Shown: positions 36,302 through 45,809, counted from the first letter of the stretch. The stretch is 64,000 nucleotides of DNA from JANRKB01 sp033763695 (GCA_033763695.1 JANRKB010000043.1:372001-436000); one strand, 5' to 3'. Notes: generated from the sequence alone by a model not told the origin. A program made the numbers and translations.

Positions 36302-37513
36302 GTGGCACCCGTCCGCGCTGACATGCTCGATCTGCTCCGACTGACGGCCACGCCCGACCTGGGTCCGGTGCGGATCGCCAAGTTGCTCGCGTTCTTTGGC
36401 TCGGCCACCGCCGCCCTGCGTGCGGCACCCGACGACATCGCCCGGGTCTGCGGCGTCGGCTCCGCCAAAGCCCACGCCATCTGTGCCGCCTTCGCCGATT
36501 CGCTCGCATTGGCCCACGAAGAACTCGCCCGCTGCGACGCCGAGGGTGTTGCCCTCCTCGCGCTTAACGACGCGGCGTACCCGGAACTGCTGCGACAGAT
36601 CCCCGCCGCCCCGCCGCTGCTCTATCTGAAGGGCACGCCGCACGAACGCGACAGGTTCGCCGTGGCGATCGTCGGCTCGCGTCGCTGCACGCAATACGGC
36701 ATCGAGCAGGCCGAGCGCTTCGCCGGCGTGCTGGCCCGCGCGGGCATCACCATCGTCAGCGGCGGCGCACGCGGCATCGACACCGCCGCCCATCGCGGCG
36801 CGCTCAAGAACGGCGGACGCACCATCGCCGTCATGGGCTGCGGCCTGTCGCACACCTATCCGCCCGAGAACGCGCCGCTCTTTGCCGACATCGTCGCAGG
36901 CCGCGGCATGATCGTCAGCGAAATCCCCATGCATGTCGCGCCCGACAGCATGAACTTCCCCGCGCGCAATCGCATCATCAGCGGCATGTCGCTCGGCGTG
37001 CTCGTGATCGAAGCCGCCAAGCAATCCGGCGCACTCATCACCGCGCGGCTCGCCATCGACGAACACAATCGCGAGGTGTTCGCGCTGCCCGGCCGCGTCG
37101 ACAGCCCCGCGAGCGAAGGCTCGCTCGAATTGCTCCGCGCCGGCGAGGCCCATGTCGTGGTGACGCCCGACGATGTGATTCGCATCCTGGAAAGCCCGGC
37201 CCGCAAAGCCGCGGCGGGCGTGCCGCTCACGCTGGCGCCCACGAGCGACGCACCGACGACGGCCGCTCCCGACGGCGAAGCCCCGGGCCTGTTCGACACG
37301 CGGCCCGCGCTCGAAATACAAGCCAAGCCCGCCGCGCCAGCGCCGAGCGGCGACGCCGCGAAGATTCTCGATCATCTCGTCGAGCCGCGCACGGTCGACG
37401 AACTGCTCGCACTCACGGGTCTCTCAGCGCCAGCGTTGCGCACGCAACTCACGCTGCTCGAAGTGCAACGCCGCGTCGTTCGCGACGGCACGATGCTCAA
37501 GCGAGCGAGATAG
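36302..37513 (+). CDS. dprA: DNA-processing protein DprA/Smf
   Basis: This 403-residue protein loads RecA on incoming single-stranded DNA during natural transformation. It has an N-terminal helix-hairpin-helix-like region (VCGVGSAKAHAICAAF), the DprA Rossmann domain (about 80-290) with VGSRRCTQYG, SGGARGIDTAAHRGAL and FPARNRIISGMSLGVLVIEA, and a C-terminal winged-helix domain (PRTVDELLALTGLSAPALRTQL). All DprA motifs are intact. The start is GTG 36302. No other competence gene lies in the window. Confidence 0.96.
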   Translation: MAPVRADMLDLLRLTATPDLGPVRIAKLLAFFGSATAALRAAPDDIARVCGVGSAKAHAICAAFADSLALAHEELARCDAEGVALLALNDAAYPELLRQIPAAPPLLYLKGTPHERDRFAVAIVGSRRCTQYGIEQAERFAGVLARAGITIVSGGARGIDTAAHRGALKNGGRTIAVMGCGLSHTYPPENAPLFADIVAGRGMIVSEIPMHVAPDSMNFPARNRIISGMSLGVLVIEAAKQSGALITARLAIDEHNREVFALPGRVDSPASEGSLELLRAGEAHVVVTPDDVIRILESPARKAAAGVPLTLAPTSDAPTTAAPDGEAPGLFDTRPALEIQAKPAAPAPSGDAAKILDHLVEPRTVDELLALTGLSAPALRTQLTLLEVQRRVVRDGTMLKRAR

Positions 37514-37534
37514 ATCACGCGTCGTCTTGCTCGC

Positions 37535-37571
37535 GTGGCACTGCCAAACGTGCTCTGACGCTTGGCAGTGT
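37535..37571. repeat. R2-like hairpin
   Basis: GTGGCA begins a hairpin CACTGCCAA/TTGGCAGTG (37539-37570). It resembles an R2 half element with another stem sequence and lies 38 bases before R1 copy D, after the dprA stop. Confidence 0.55.
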
Positions 37572-37608
37572 CTCAGCAATACAAATCCGAGGCATCGTTC
37601 GGATCTTC

Positions 37609-37813
37609 ACACGACGAAGCCGTGGAGTTGAGTCGCCGGGGGTCGCCGCGCCAGCGGCACCCCCGGAATCGCGCACCATTGAAAAGGATCGTCGAAGCTG
37701 GATCGTGCGCCGAACGATCCATGTTCGTCGATCCCGTGCAACGAGGCTTCATTCGTCGGGTGTCGCCGCGCGACGACCCGACGCTATTGACCCGCACGGC
37801 TTTGCCGTGCAAA
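37609..37813 (+). repeat. R1 palindromic element, copy D
   Basis: About 205 bp: left arm (ACGACGAAGCCGT and CCGGGGGTCGCC...CACCCCCGG), centre GGATCGTCGAAGCTGGATCG paired with GATCCATGTTCGTCGATCC, right arm (GTCGGGTGTCGCC...GACGACCCGAC and GCACGGCTTTGCCGTGC). It lies between the convergent ends of dprA and the DUF1223 fusion gene. Confidence 0.87.
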
Positions 37814-37859
37814 ACACCAAGCACACTCGAACGATCCGAGACTTGAGCGCCGATTGGTC

Positions 37860-39335
37860 TTACTTCTTGATGCCGCGCAGCGCGTTGAGCACTTCCTCCG
37901 GCTCGGCCCGCTTGCGATAGTCGCTCTCGACGAACGCGTACGCGATCGTGCGGTCGGTGCCGATGACGTAGGTCGCGCCCAGCGGCAGTTCATCCGCGCC
38001 TTCGCCGTTGAACTTCGCGAGGTTGGGCGCACCGCCGGGCACCTTGTACGACACGCCGTATGCGCGTGCCGTCGCGCTGCCTTTGTCCGACAACACGCTG
38101 AACTTCAGTTCGTTCTTCTCGGCGGTCGAGAGCGAGCTGTCGGGCGTCTGCGGCGAGATCGCGACCAAGCTCGCGCCCATCGCCTCAAACTCCGCCAGCC
38201 GCTCCTGATACTCATGCAACTGGATGTTGCAGAACGGGCACCACGCGCCGCGATACCACGTCACGACGACCGGTCCCTTCTTGAGCAGTTCGCTCAGCGT
38301 GGTCGTGCCGCCCTTGGCATCGGGCAGCGAGAACTCCGGCGCGACCTCGCCGACTTTCTTGGCAGTCGCAAGCACGCCGGTGTCGGCGATCTTCTTGATG
38401 CTCGCCTCGTACGCGGCGATCTTGTCCGCGGGCGCGCTCTTGCTCGCTTGCTCCCACTTCGCATCGAGTTTGTGCTGGAGCGTCGATTCGCCCGCCGAGG
38501 CCTTCAGCGCCACGCTCGCCGCGCCGATCACTTCGCCCATCCCCGGCTGCTGCACAAAGACCACAACGCTCGCCTTCTCCGGCTTCAGGCCTGCGGGCAG
38601 CGCAAGCTCGAACGAGCGTGCATCGGGCCCGCCGTCGGCGGCACGCACAACCCGCGTGTGGTGCAGCACCCGCCCCGAGTTCTCGCCACGCTTCACATCG
38701 CTGGTCAGATCATCTTCCACGATCGCGGCGATCACCTCGGCATGCTCCGGCGCGCCTTCGATCGTCGCCTCGACATGCAGCGGTTTGCCCGCGCTCAGCG
38801 CGCCGATCTTGATCGCCACCGTCGCGGTTGCCTTGGCGTCCTTCAACCCGGCGATGGCGGCGTCGATCGCCTTGCGATCACTCCCGACCATCGCGCTCGT
38901 GCCGCCGACGATCAACTGCGGCGTGTACACGCCGTAGCCCGGTGTTGACTTTCGCTTCATCACGTTGGAGTAATCGCGCTGCCGCCGCGATGCGAACGCG
39001 CTGCCGAACGGGTCCTTCCATCGCAGGTGGTCCCAGTAGTCAACGTGCCATGCCAGCACGAGCACGCGTCCGGACTTGGCATCGGCCGTGGTGCTCAGCG
39101 CGTGCAGTGCTTCGTCCGCGGGCGGGCAACTGCTGCAACCCTCGCTGGTGAAGAGCTCCACCACGATCGGCAGGGCGGCCGCCTTCTGAGCCTCTTTGCC
39201 CGGCTCTCGTGCCGTCGCTTGGCCAGCACCCAGCACCAGTGCCGCCACCGATGCGACATGCTTGAGTGATGTTGCGTGTGGGTTCATCCGGCGCGAGGGG
39301 CGTCCAGCGAGGCGTGCGATCGCAGTTGCAAACAT
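37860..39335 (-). CDS. Exported DUF1223-peroxiredoxin fusion
   Basis: This protein of up to 491 residues joins two thioredoxin-fold domains. The first (about residues 55-270) is DUF1223, with ELFTSEGCSSCPPAD carrying C67 and C70. The second (about 310-490) is an AhpC/TSA redoxin with TWYRGAWCPFCNIQLHEYQ and its CPFC near residue 365. The N-terminus has a signal-like helix after the second Met (MNPHATSLKHVASVAALVLG). It probably reduces peroxides or disulfides in the periplasm; the fusion suggests electron passing between the domains. GGAG precedes ATG 39335, but the later Met may be the true start. Confidence 0.9.
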   Translation of the reverse strand: MFATAIARLAGRPSRRMNPHATSLKHVASVAALVLGAGQATAREPGKEAQKAAALPIVVELFTSEGCSSCPPADEALHALSTTADAKSGRVLVLAWHVDYWDHLRWKDPFGSAFASRRQRDYSNVMKRKSTPGYGVYTPQLIVGGTSAMVGSDRKAIDAAIAGLKDAKATATVAIKIGALSAGKPLHVEATIEGAPEHAEVIAAIVEDDLTSDVKRGENSGRVLHHTRVVRAADGGPDARSFELALPAGLKPEKASVVVFVQQPGMGEVIGAASVALKASAGESTLQHKLDAKWEQASKSAPADKIAAYEASIKKIADTGVLATAKKVGEVAPEFSLPDAKGGTTTLSELLKKGPVVVTWYRGAWCPFCNIQLHEYQERLAEFEAMGASLVAISPQTPDSSLSTAEKNELKFSVLSDKGSATARAYGVSYKVPGGAPNLAKFNGEGADELPLGATYVIGTDRTIAYAFVESDYRKRAEPEEVLNALRGIKK

Positions 39336-39468
39336 GAGTGACTCCAACGTGTGTGCGTGAATCGACAGCCGTGCGATGCCGCGGCTTGCGGCGGGTCACG
39401 GCACAAGCGCCAAAAAGCTCAACACCGCCGACTCACGCACCACATTCACAGCACATCGTGTTTGGCGC

Positions 39469-40170
39469 TCAGCGTGCGCGACGCGTCGCGAGCATGCCGC
39501 CCAACGCCAGGAGCGTGAGCGGACCGGGCGCGGGGATGCCGAACTGGCCCGAGATCGGTCCTGTCGCGTCAATCCCCCCCGCGGCGTGCTCAACCGACAT
39601 CTGGATGTGATACCAGCCCGCGTTGAGCGTGCCGGACGCGTCAAGCCACTTCCCATCCGCGTCCTTGGACAGAACTCCCGCGTCTGTGCCGTCCTCGCGC
39701 GTCATCGAAATGAGCGCCCGTGATCCCGCGAGCACCAGCCAATACGGCATGGCTTCGCTCGTATAGACCCAAGTGTCGATGCGCGCGTGCGCGGCCGCAC
39801 CGCCATAGATCGGACTTGGCCAGATCCAAGCGCTGGCGTTCAACAGAAAGTTCATGCGATCGGCGTAGAGCCGAGATTGCTGGAAGGTATACGCCCGGGC
39901 GCGCGGAAACGGGTAGTTCGCCCCGTGGTACAACTCGGACTCCGACTTGAACTCCATGTCCGCGGTTCCGGTCCAAGACCAAGCGACGCCGGCGCTTCCC
40001 TCGCCATAGACGTTCACTTGGGCACGCATCTCACGGACCGTGATTGGCTTGCTGACTCCATTGCCGTAGGTCAACCCCGCCGTCGCGCTGCCGGCAAGCA
40101 AAACCGCCGCAACCGCCGCGAGGGCGCTCAGGCTTGTGGTGGTCGAACCGCGATTCTTGAGCGTGTTCAT
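39469..40170 (-). CDS. Exported PEP-CTERM-type protein
   Basis: This 233-residue protein has a signal peptide (VAAVLLAGSATA, cut near AGL) and a C-terminal sorting tail IPAPGPLTLLALGGMLATR-RAR with the Pro motif, hydrophobic helix and basic end. The mature part is beta-rich and aromatic (YGNGVSKPITVREMRAQVNV, ASAWIWPSPIYGG). Unlike the pair at 28748-30571 it lacks the FCLE/LQNAIW signature. GGGAG precedes ATG 40170. It is expected to be kept on the surface by an exosortase-like system. Function of the mature part unknown. Confidence 0.85.
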   Translation of the reverse strand: MNTLKNRGSTTTSLSALAAVAAVLLAGSATAGLTYGNGVSKPITVREMRAQVNVYGEGSAGVAWSWTGTADMEFKSESELYHGANYPFPRARAYTFQQSRLYADRMNFLLNASAWIWPSPIYGGAAAHARIDTWVYTSEAMPYWLVLAGSRALISMTREDGTDAGVLSKDADGKWLDASGTLNAGWYHIQMSVEHAAGGIDATGPISGQFGIPAPGPLTLLALGGMLATRRAR

Positions 40171-40602
40171 GTCTTGACTCCCTCGCGGGGCGCAAGACCA
40201 ACGAGGCGATGCGCCCCGGGAAACCGACCCTAGACGCCGGTCCGGGCCTGAAACAGATGAATCACAAAGGACTTTTTGTCCCTTTTCGCGCCCCGGGCAC
40301 GTCGATTCCACCCGGCCGTCGGTCGGCGCGTGCCTCGGGCGTGGAACCCAAGCCCATCCGGCCCGTCCAAAGGTGGCCCCGGATTGCTCTCCGGGCCGAT
40401 TCTCGTATTCTGTCGTTCCCGTCCGGGGTTCGCCCCGGCATGTGTCGGTGCGGTTGCCCGAGCGGGGACGGATCAGCAGGGTTGATTCCAAGTGGATGTC
40501 GTGTGGGGCGGCCGCGTGCAAGTCACGCCGCGGCCTTGGGTTCGGTGACCCGATTCGGTGTCACAGGGTGGCCCGGTGGGTTTTTTGCAGGAGTCGCTTT
40601 CG
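40171..40602. other. Divergent promoter region between exported-protein genes
   Basis: About 430 bases between the divergent PEP-CTERM-type gene and the metalloprotease gene. It should contain both promoters. A short palindrome AAAGGAC/GTCCCTTT is present near 40265-40285; no gene was found. Confidence 0.5.
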
Positions 40603-43600
40603 ATGCAGTCAGACCTGAATCTCAACCAGTTCGCCCCGCGTGCGGCACGCCTCGCGCTTGCCGCCCTTCTTGCCTTTGCCGCCGGCGGCACGCTCGCCGT
40701 CGACCACGCCCTCGCCCAAGACGGCCCGCCGCCGGGCGCGCGCGGCGGTGGCCCCGGTGGTCCGGGGGCCGAGAAGGACGACGACGGTCTGCGCCCCTGG
40801 GCCGAAGTCTCCAAGGGCTATGAAAAGGTCACCTCCACCGCCGACGGCCAGTCGTACTACGGCATCTGGGTCGACAAGAAGAAGAACCAGATGCTCGCCG
40901 AGCTGCCCCGCGGCTGGGAGAGCCAGCGCCAGTTCTTCGCCCTCACCGTCGCCAGCGGCGAGATCTTCGCCGGCCTCCAAGGCGGCGACCTCTACTGCTA
41001 CTGGAAGCGCGTCGACAACCGCCTCATGCTCGTCGAGCCGGCCCTCGAGACCCGCTCCACTGGCGATCAGGAATCCAAGGACAGCGTCAAGCGCATCTTC
41101 ACCGATCGCGTTCTGCTGGACGTGCCGATCATCGCCAACGGCCCCAGCGGCCAGCCCGTGATCGACATGGACGATCTGCTCGTCGGCAAGTCCGCTACCT
41201 TCTTCGGCGTCAGCGGCAACAAGAGCCTCGCCACCATCAAGACCGCCAAGGCCTTCCCCAAGAACGTCGAACTCGCCTTCGAGATGCCCACCCGCGGCGG
41301 CACGCTCCAGATCCTGCACTACTCCATCAGCCAGATCCCCGAGAACTCCGGCTACCAGCCGCGCGTCGCCGACGAGCGCATCGGCTACTTCACCACCGCC
41401 TATCGCGACCTGGGCAAGACCGGCAGCGATGAGAAGTGGGTGCGCTACATCAACCGCTGGCGCCTCGAGAAGCGCGACCCCAAGCTCAAGCTCAGCCCTC
41501 CCAAGGAACCCATCGTGTTCTACATCGAGAACACGACGCCCGTGCGCTACCGCCGCTGGGTACAGCAGGGCGTGCTGGAGTGGAACAAGGCCTTTGAGAA
41601 GATCGGCATCATCAACGCCATCCAGGTCTTCCAGCAGGACGCCGAGACCGGCGAGCACATGGACAAGGACCCGGAGGATGTGCGCTACAACTTCGTCCGC
41701 TGGCTGAGCAACGACGTCAGCACCGCCATCGGCCCGAGCCGCGCCAACCCGCTCACCGGCGAGATCCTCGACGCCGACATCATCATGACCGACGGCTGGA
41801 TCCGCGCCTTCCTGGGCAACTTCAACAACCTGCTGCCCGAACTCGCCACCGAATCCTTCAGCCCCGAGACCATGGCGTGGCTGTGGAAGAACCCGCAGTG
41901 GGATCCGCGCGTCCGTCTGGCTGACCCCGCGCAGCGCGATCTGCTCCTGGCCCAGCGCCAGGGCGCGGGCGTGCTGGCCTACGGCGGACACCCGCTGGGC
42001 ATGGCCGTGCAGCGCGCTCAGGACGCGCAGGCGAACGGCGAGATCAATCGCACGTTTGGCACGCGCGAGTACGACGGCCTGCTCAACCGCTTCAGCCAGA
42101 TCAACGGGCTGTGCATGGCGGGCCGCGGCAAGGCCCTCGACATCGCCATGATGCAGATGCAGATGGAGATCCTCGGCTTTGATACGCCCGAGGATTGGGC
42201 CGCCGCCGCTCCCGACGGCCAGTCGGGCGACGCGCTCGACGGCATGCCCGAGTGGTTCATCGGGCCGCTGCTCGCTGACGTCGTCGCGCACGAAGTGGGC
42301 CACACCCTGGGCCTGCGTCACAACTTCAAGGCCTCCAGCGTCTACACGCTCGCCCAGATCAACAGCCCCGAGTTCAAGGGCAAGAAGGCGTTCGCCGGCT
42401 CGGTGATGGACTACATCGGCGTCAACATCAACCTGCCCGACCAGGCCACGCTCGACGCCCTCGCCAAGCAGCAGGCCGAGGCCGACAAGACCGCCAAGAA
42501 GGACGAAGGCGAAGAGAAGAAGGACGAGGCCAAGGACGAAGGCAAGAAGGACGACAAGAAGGACAAGAAGAACGGCAAGAACGAGCCCCGGAAGATCGTG
42601 CCCCAGCCGCTGGGCGACTACACCATGATCGACATCGGGCCCTACGACATGTGGGCCATCGAGTACGGCTACGGCAGCGAAGACCTGAAGAAGGTCCTCT
42701 CGCGCTCCGCCGAGCCCGAACTCGCGTACCTCACCGACGAAGACACCATCGGCCCCGACCCGCTCGCCCGCCGCTATGACTTCGCCGCCGACCCGCTGAC
42801 GTTCGCCAAGGGCCAAATGACCCTCGCAAAGTACCATCGTGGGCGCATCATCGAGAAGTACGTCAAGGACGGCGAGTCGTGGGCCAAGGCACGCCGCGGC
42901 TACAACGTCACGCTCGGCCTGCACACCTCGGCACTCTCGATCATGTCCAACTGGGTGGGCGGCACGCACGTGAACCGTTCGCGCAAGGGCGACCCCAACG
43001 CCAAGCCGCCGCTCGAGGTCGTGCCCGCCGAGCAGCAGCGCGAGGCTCTGAAGTTCGTCATCGACAACGCGTTCTTTGATGAGTCCTTCGGCCTCACGCC
43101 CGAACTGCTCGAGCGCATGACCGTCGACAAGTGGGCCGACAACGGCGGCATGAGCGACTACTTCCAGGAGTCGGCGTGGCCCATCCATGATCGCATCATG
43201 GGCATCCAGTCCTCCGCCCTCACCATGCTCATGAACCCAACGACGCTGCGTCGTGTCTATGACAACGAACTGCGTCTCTCGGGCGACAAGGACATGATCA
43301 CCCTCCCCGAAGTGCTCGACAGCGTCGGGGCGGCGATCTGGAAGGAACTCGACGGCAAACTCGAAGGCGGCACGCCCCGCAAGCCCGCCATCAGCAGCCT
43401 GCGGCGCAACCTCCAGCGCGAACACCTCGAACGCCTCATCGGGCTCACCACCCCCGACGCCATCGGCGGCGCGGTCTACAAGCCGATCTCCAACCTCGCC
43501 TTCGCACGCCTCCGCCTGCTCCGCGACAAGATCGGCTCGATCGTCGGCGACGGCAGCAAGCCAGGCCGCTTCGACCCCTACACCTTCGCCCACCTCAATG

Positions 43601-43764
43601 AGGCCAAGGTCCGCCTCGACAGCGTGCTCAACGCGCAGTACCTCTACAACGCCAACCAAGTCGGCGGCGGCGGCACCACGATCATCATGCTCGGCAAGGA
43701 CGGCAAGCCGGTGAACGACGCGACCGAGTCGCTCCCGCCGCTTGATGAGCCCAATCGTCGCTAA
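40603..43764 (+). CDS. Large secreted zinc metalloprotease
   Basis: This 1053-residue protein has a signal peptide (LALAALLAFAAGGTLA) and the zinc-binding motif HEVGHTLGLRHN (HExxHxxGxxH) near residue 565, typical of metzincin-like proteases; the flanking DUF5117/DUF4953-type regions match the large zinc-dependent proteases of Bacteroidetes and Planctomycetota. A Lys/Glu/Asp-rich spacer lies just after the active site (around residues 622-665). It should cut proteins in the periplasm or outside. AGGAG precedes ATG 40603. The antisense frame of over 1000 codons is a shadow. Confidence 0.92.
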   Translation: MQSDLNLNQFAPRAARLALAALLAFAAGGTLAVDHALAQDGPPPGARGGGPGGPGAEKDDDGLRPWAEVSKGYEKVTSTADGQSYYGIWVDKKKNQMLAELPRGWESQRQFFALTVASGEIFAGLQGGDLYCYWKRVDNRLMLVEPALETRSTGDQESKDSVKRIFTDRVLLDVPIIANGPSGQPVIDMDDLLVGKSATFFGVSGNKSLATIKTAKAFPKNVELAFEMPTRGGTLQILHYSISQIPENSGYQPRVADERIGYFTTAYRDLGKTGSDEKWVRYINRWRLEKRDPKLKLSPPKEPIVFYIENTTPVRYRRWVQQGVLEWNKAFEKIGIINAIQVFQQDAETGEHMDKDPEDVRYNFVRWLSNDVSTAIGPSRANPLTGEILDADIIMTDGWIRAFLGNFNNLLPELATESFSPETMAWLWKNPQWDPRVRLADPAQRDLLLAQRQGAGVLAYGGHPLGMAVQRAQDAQANGEINRTFGTREYDGLLNRFSQINGLCMAGRGKALDIAMMQMQMEILGFDTPEDWAAAAPDGQSGDALDGMPEWFIGPLLADVVAHEVGHTLGLRHNFKASSVYTLAQINSPEFKGKKAFAGSVMDYIGVNINLPDQATLDALAKQQAEADKTAKKDEGEEKKDEAKDEGKKDDKKDKKNGKNEPRKIVPQPLGDYTMIDIGPYDMWAIEYGYGSEDLKKVLSRSAEPELAYLTDEDTIGPDPLARRYDFAADPLTFAKGQMTLAKYHRGRIIEKYVKDGESWAKARRGYNVTLGLHTSALSIMSNWVGGTHVNRSRKGDPNAKPPLEVVPAEQQREALKFVIDNAFFDESFGLTPELLERMTVDKWADNGGMSDYFQESAWPIHDRIMGIQSSALTMLMNPTTLRRVYDNELRLSGDKDMITLPEVLDSVGAAIWKELDGKLEGGTPRKPAISSLRRNLQREHLERLIGLTTPDAIGGAVYKPISNLAFARLRLLRDKIGSIVGDGSKPGRFDPYTFAHLNEAKVRLDSVLNAQYLYNANQVGGGGTTIIMLGKDGKPVNDATESLPPLDEPNRR

Positions 43765-43825
43765 GCCGCGGATATGAGATTGAAGCGTTCGTGATTCACG
43801 TTGTGTGAATCAAATTGTGTGAACC

Positions 43826-43852
43826 AAACCCCCTCGCCACGAGGGGGTTTTT
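43826..43852 (+). terminator. Rho-independent terminator after the metalloprotease
   Basis: AAACCCCCTC and GAGGGGGTTT pair over ten bases around loop GCCAC and run into TTCATT. Just upstream is a small direct repeat of TTGTGTGAA. Confidence 0.92.
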
Positions 43853-43942
43853 CATTGCGCCGATCGAACCCGCCGAATCAGGCGTGCTTGGCCGCGGCAC
43901 GCTGCAGCACGGGGCGACGGGCGAGCCTGATATCCTCATGGC

Positions 43943-44500
43943 ATGCCCAGCCGCGGACACCTCATCATCTATCCGGGGTCGTTCGACCCAATCACCTACG
44001 GCCACTTAGACGTGGTGCGACGCGGGCGGCGGCTCTTTGACACCATCATCGTCGCCGTGGGCCGCAACCCCGGCAAAGACCCGCTCTTCACCGTCGAAGA
44101 GCGCGTGGCGATGGTCAAGACGCTGATCGCCGAACTGGTGCAGGAGAACCCCGCCGACGCGCCCGTCACCGTCGCCGCGTTCGACGGCCTCACCGTCGAC
44201 TTCGCCCGCTCGGTCGGCGCGTCCGGCCTGTTGCGTGGCGTGCGCAACCTGTCGGACCTGCAATACGAAGTGCAACAGGCCGTCACCAACCGCGAAGTCG
44301 CCAACCTCGAAACCGCGTTCGTCGTCGCAGGCCAGAGCTTTGCGTACACGTCGTCGAGCCTCATCCGCCAGATCACGGCGATGGCCGACGATCTGGACGT
44401 GCTCAAGGCAATGGTGCCGCCGATCGTGATCGAGGCGCTGAAGAAGAAGCGTGCCGAGCGCCATCCGTCGCTGGAGCGTCTGAGCGTCGCGCGCGAGTAG
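43943..44500 (+). CDS. coaD: Phosphopantetheine adenylyltransferase
   Basis: This 185-residue protein carries out the fourth step of coenzyme A synthesis. The nucleotidyltransferase TxGH motif is T18-Y-G-H21 in YPGSFDPITYGHLDVV, GLLRGVRNLSDLQYE gives the substrate contacts, and YTSSSLIRQ supplies the SSSxxR motif. The tail after residue 160 is longer and basic. Start ATG 43943 overlaps an out-of-frame ATG upstream; no strong ribosome binding site. The standard monomer length is 160-170. Confidence 0.96.
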   Translation: MPSRGHLIIYPGSFDPITYGHLDVVRRGRRLFDTIIVAVGRNPGKDPLFTVEERVAMVKTLIAELVQENPADAPVTVAAFDGLTVDFARSVGASGLLRGVRNLSDLQYEVQQAVTNREVANLETAFVVAGQSFAYTSSSLIRQITAMADDLDVLKAMVPPIVIEALKKKRAERHPSLERLSVARE

Positions 44501-44560
44501 TTTGGTTGGCGCGGCGTCGCTCACGGCAAAGCCTAGCGATCGCGCTGAATGGCATTGTTC

Positions 44561-44661
44561 GTGCCACCGACCGGCGCGTCGTCGCATCGGTCGGGGCTCT
44601 TGATCACTGCGATTCGAGATCGCGCCGCACGAATCGTCGCAATGCCGACGATCGGGGGGCA
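44561..44661 (+). repeat. R2 element upstream of R1 copy E
   Basis: It starts GTGCCA and has CCGACCG/CGGTCGG as first stem; the second stem and the closing box are decayed (GGGGGCAT in place of GGTGGCAC). The 27 bases before it repeat the spacer that follows R1 copy E, 360 bases away. Confidence 0.75.
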
Positions 44662-44689
44662 TGCTTCGGCGCACATCGCGCGGGCTCTT

Positions 44690-44892
44690 CACGGCGAAGC
44701 CGTGGTGGTGAGTAGCCGTGGGTCGCCGCGCAGCGGCACCCACGGAACAGCAGCCCCATCGAACGGGATTGTCGAAGGTGGATCGTTCATCGCGCGATCC
44801 ACTTCGACGATCCCGCACGAGGGACGCCGTTTCGTCGGGTGCGGCTGCGCCGCCACCCGACGCTATTGACCCGCACGGCTTCGCCGTGCAAA
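44690..44892 (+). repeat. R1 palindromic element, copy E
   Basis: About 203 bp and the cleanest copy. Hairpins CACGGCGAAGCCGTG and CCGTGGGTCGCC...GGCACCCACGG; central stem GGATTGTCGAAGGTGGATCG with its complement; hairpins GTCGGGTGCGG...CCACCCGAC and GCACGGCTTCGCCGTGC. R2 elements flank it on both sides. Confidence 0.92.
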
Positions 44893-44922
44893 GCCTGGCG
44901 ATCGCGCTAAATGACATGTTTC

Positions 44923-45023
44923 GTGCCACCGACCGGCGCGTCTTCGCGTCGGTCGGTGCTCTTGATCACTGCGATCTGAGATCGCGCCGCACCGAGCGTC
45001 GCAGAGCCGACGATCGGTGGCAC
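44923..45023 (+). repeat. R2 element downstream of R1 copy E
   Basis: GTGCCA to TGGCAC with stems CACCGACCGGCGCG/CGCGTCGGTCGGTG (one mismatch) and CACCGAGCGTCG/CGACGATCGGTG. It ends about 30 bases from the sigma-factor stop codon. Confidence 0.87.
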
Positions 45024-45055
45024 GAATCCGCGCGAACCGCGGCACACCACCTCAT

Positions 45056-45802
45056 TCACACCGCCGGCGTCGCACCCGCGTCAGCTTGCGCCAATTCGCG
45101 GAGTTGGCGGCGTGCTCGCGCGATGCGCGTTTCGATCGTCGTCTCGGGCAGGTCGAGGATCTGGCTGATCTGGCGATAACTCAGATCGTGCACCGCCTTG
45201 AGGATCAGCGGCTCGCGATAGCCGTCGGGCAGGCGCGATGCCAGTTCGAGCAGGCGTTCGCTCTCGCGCGTGTCGGCGGGGACGCGCTCGGGCGCGGCCG
45301 GGGCCTCGCCGCGCACTTCGATGTGCGTGTCGAGCGAGCCGTGCTGACGCAGCTTGCCTTTGCGACCTTCCAGACGTGCAGCATTGATCGCAACCTGACG
45401 CAGCCACGCGCGGGCCGCCGCGACATCGCGCAGCTCGTGGCCGTGCGCGATCAGGCTGGCCGCGACCTCCTGCAAGAGGTCTTCGACATCGGCCCACTTG
45501 GGTTTGTACGCGAGGATGATCGCGGCCACCCAGCGGCGGTTGTCCTGCCACAAGGTTTCCAGCGTCGCCCGATCCGTCCAACCGCCTTCGTGTGCCGCCC
45601 GGTCTGCCGTCCCACGTGGCACTCCACCGGGGCGCGATGATTCGACCTCGGCGTCCGCACGCCGCGTGTCGAGCAAGAACGTGTCAGCGGTTGATGTGCG
45701 CGAGTCGGCCACGTCCGGCTCCGTCGGTCCTGACCCCCACTGATGCGCCCGCCGAGCATTCCCGTCGGCCGCTCGCGACTTTCTTCTCCAGATTCGCGGC
45801 AT
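45056..45802 (-). CDS. ECF-like RNA polymerase sigma factor
   Basis: This protein of up to 248 residues has sigma region 2 (AIILAYKPKWADVEDLLQEV) and region 4 (LPDGYREPLILKAVHDLSYRQ, split, then ISQILDLPETTIETRIARARRQL). The N-terminal 65 residues look unstructured and the true start may be later. It belongs to the ECF class and directs RNA polymerase to a specific promoter set. No anti-sigma gene lies next to it. It starts 7 bases after the DUF167 gene, so the two are probably one operon. Confidence 0.85.
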   Translation of the reverse strand: MPRIWRRKSRAADGNARRAHQWGSGPTEPDVADSRTSTADTFLLDTRRADAEVESSRPGGVPRGTADRAAHEGGWTDRATLETLWQDNRRWVAAIILAYKPKWADVEDLLQEVAASLIAHGHELRDVAAARAWLRQVAINAARLEGRKGKLRQHGSLDTHIEVRGEAPAAPERVPADTRESERLLELASRLPDGYREPLILKAVHDLSYRQISQILDLPETTIETRIARARRQLRELAQADAGATPAV

Positions 45803-45809
45803 GCCGTCG

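Noticed and set aside
40609..43659. Open antisense frame of over 1000 codons against the metalloprotease
   Set aside because: It is a shadow caused by high third-position GC; the sense frame has signal peptide, HEVGHTLGLRHN motif and ribosome binding site.
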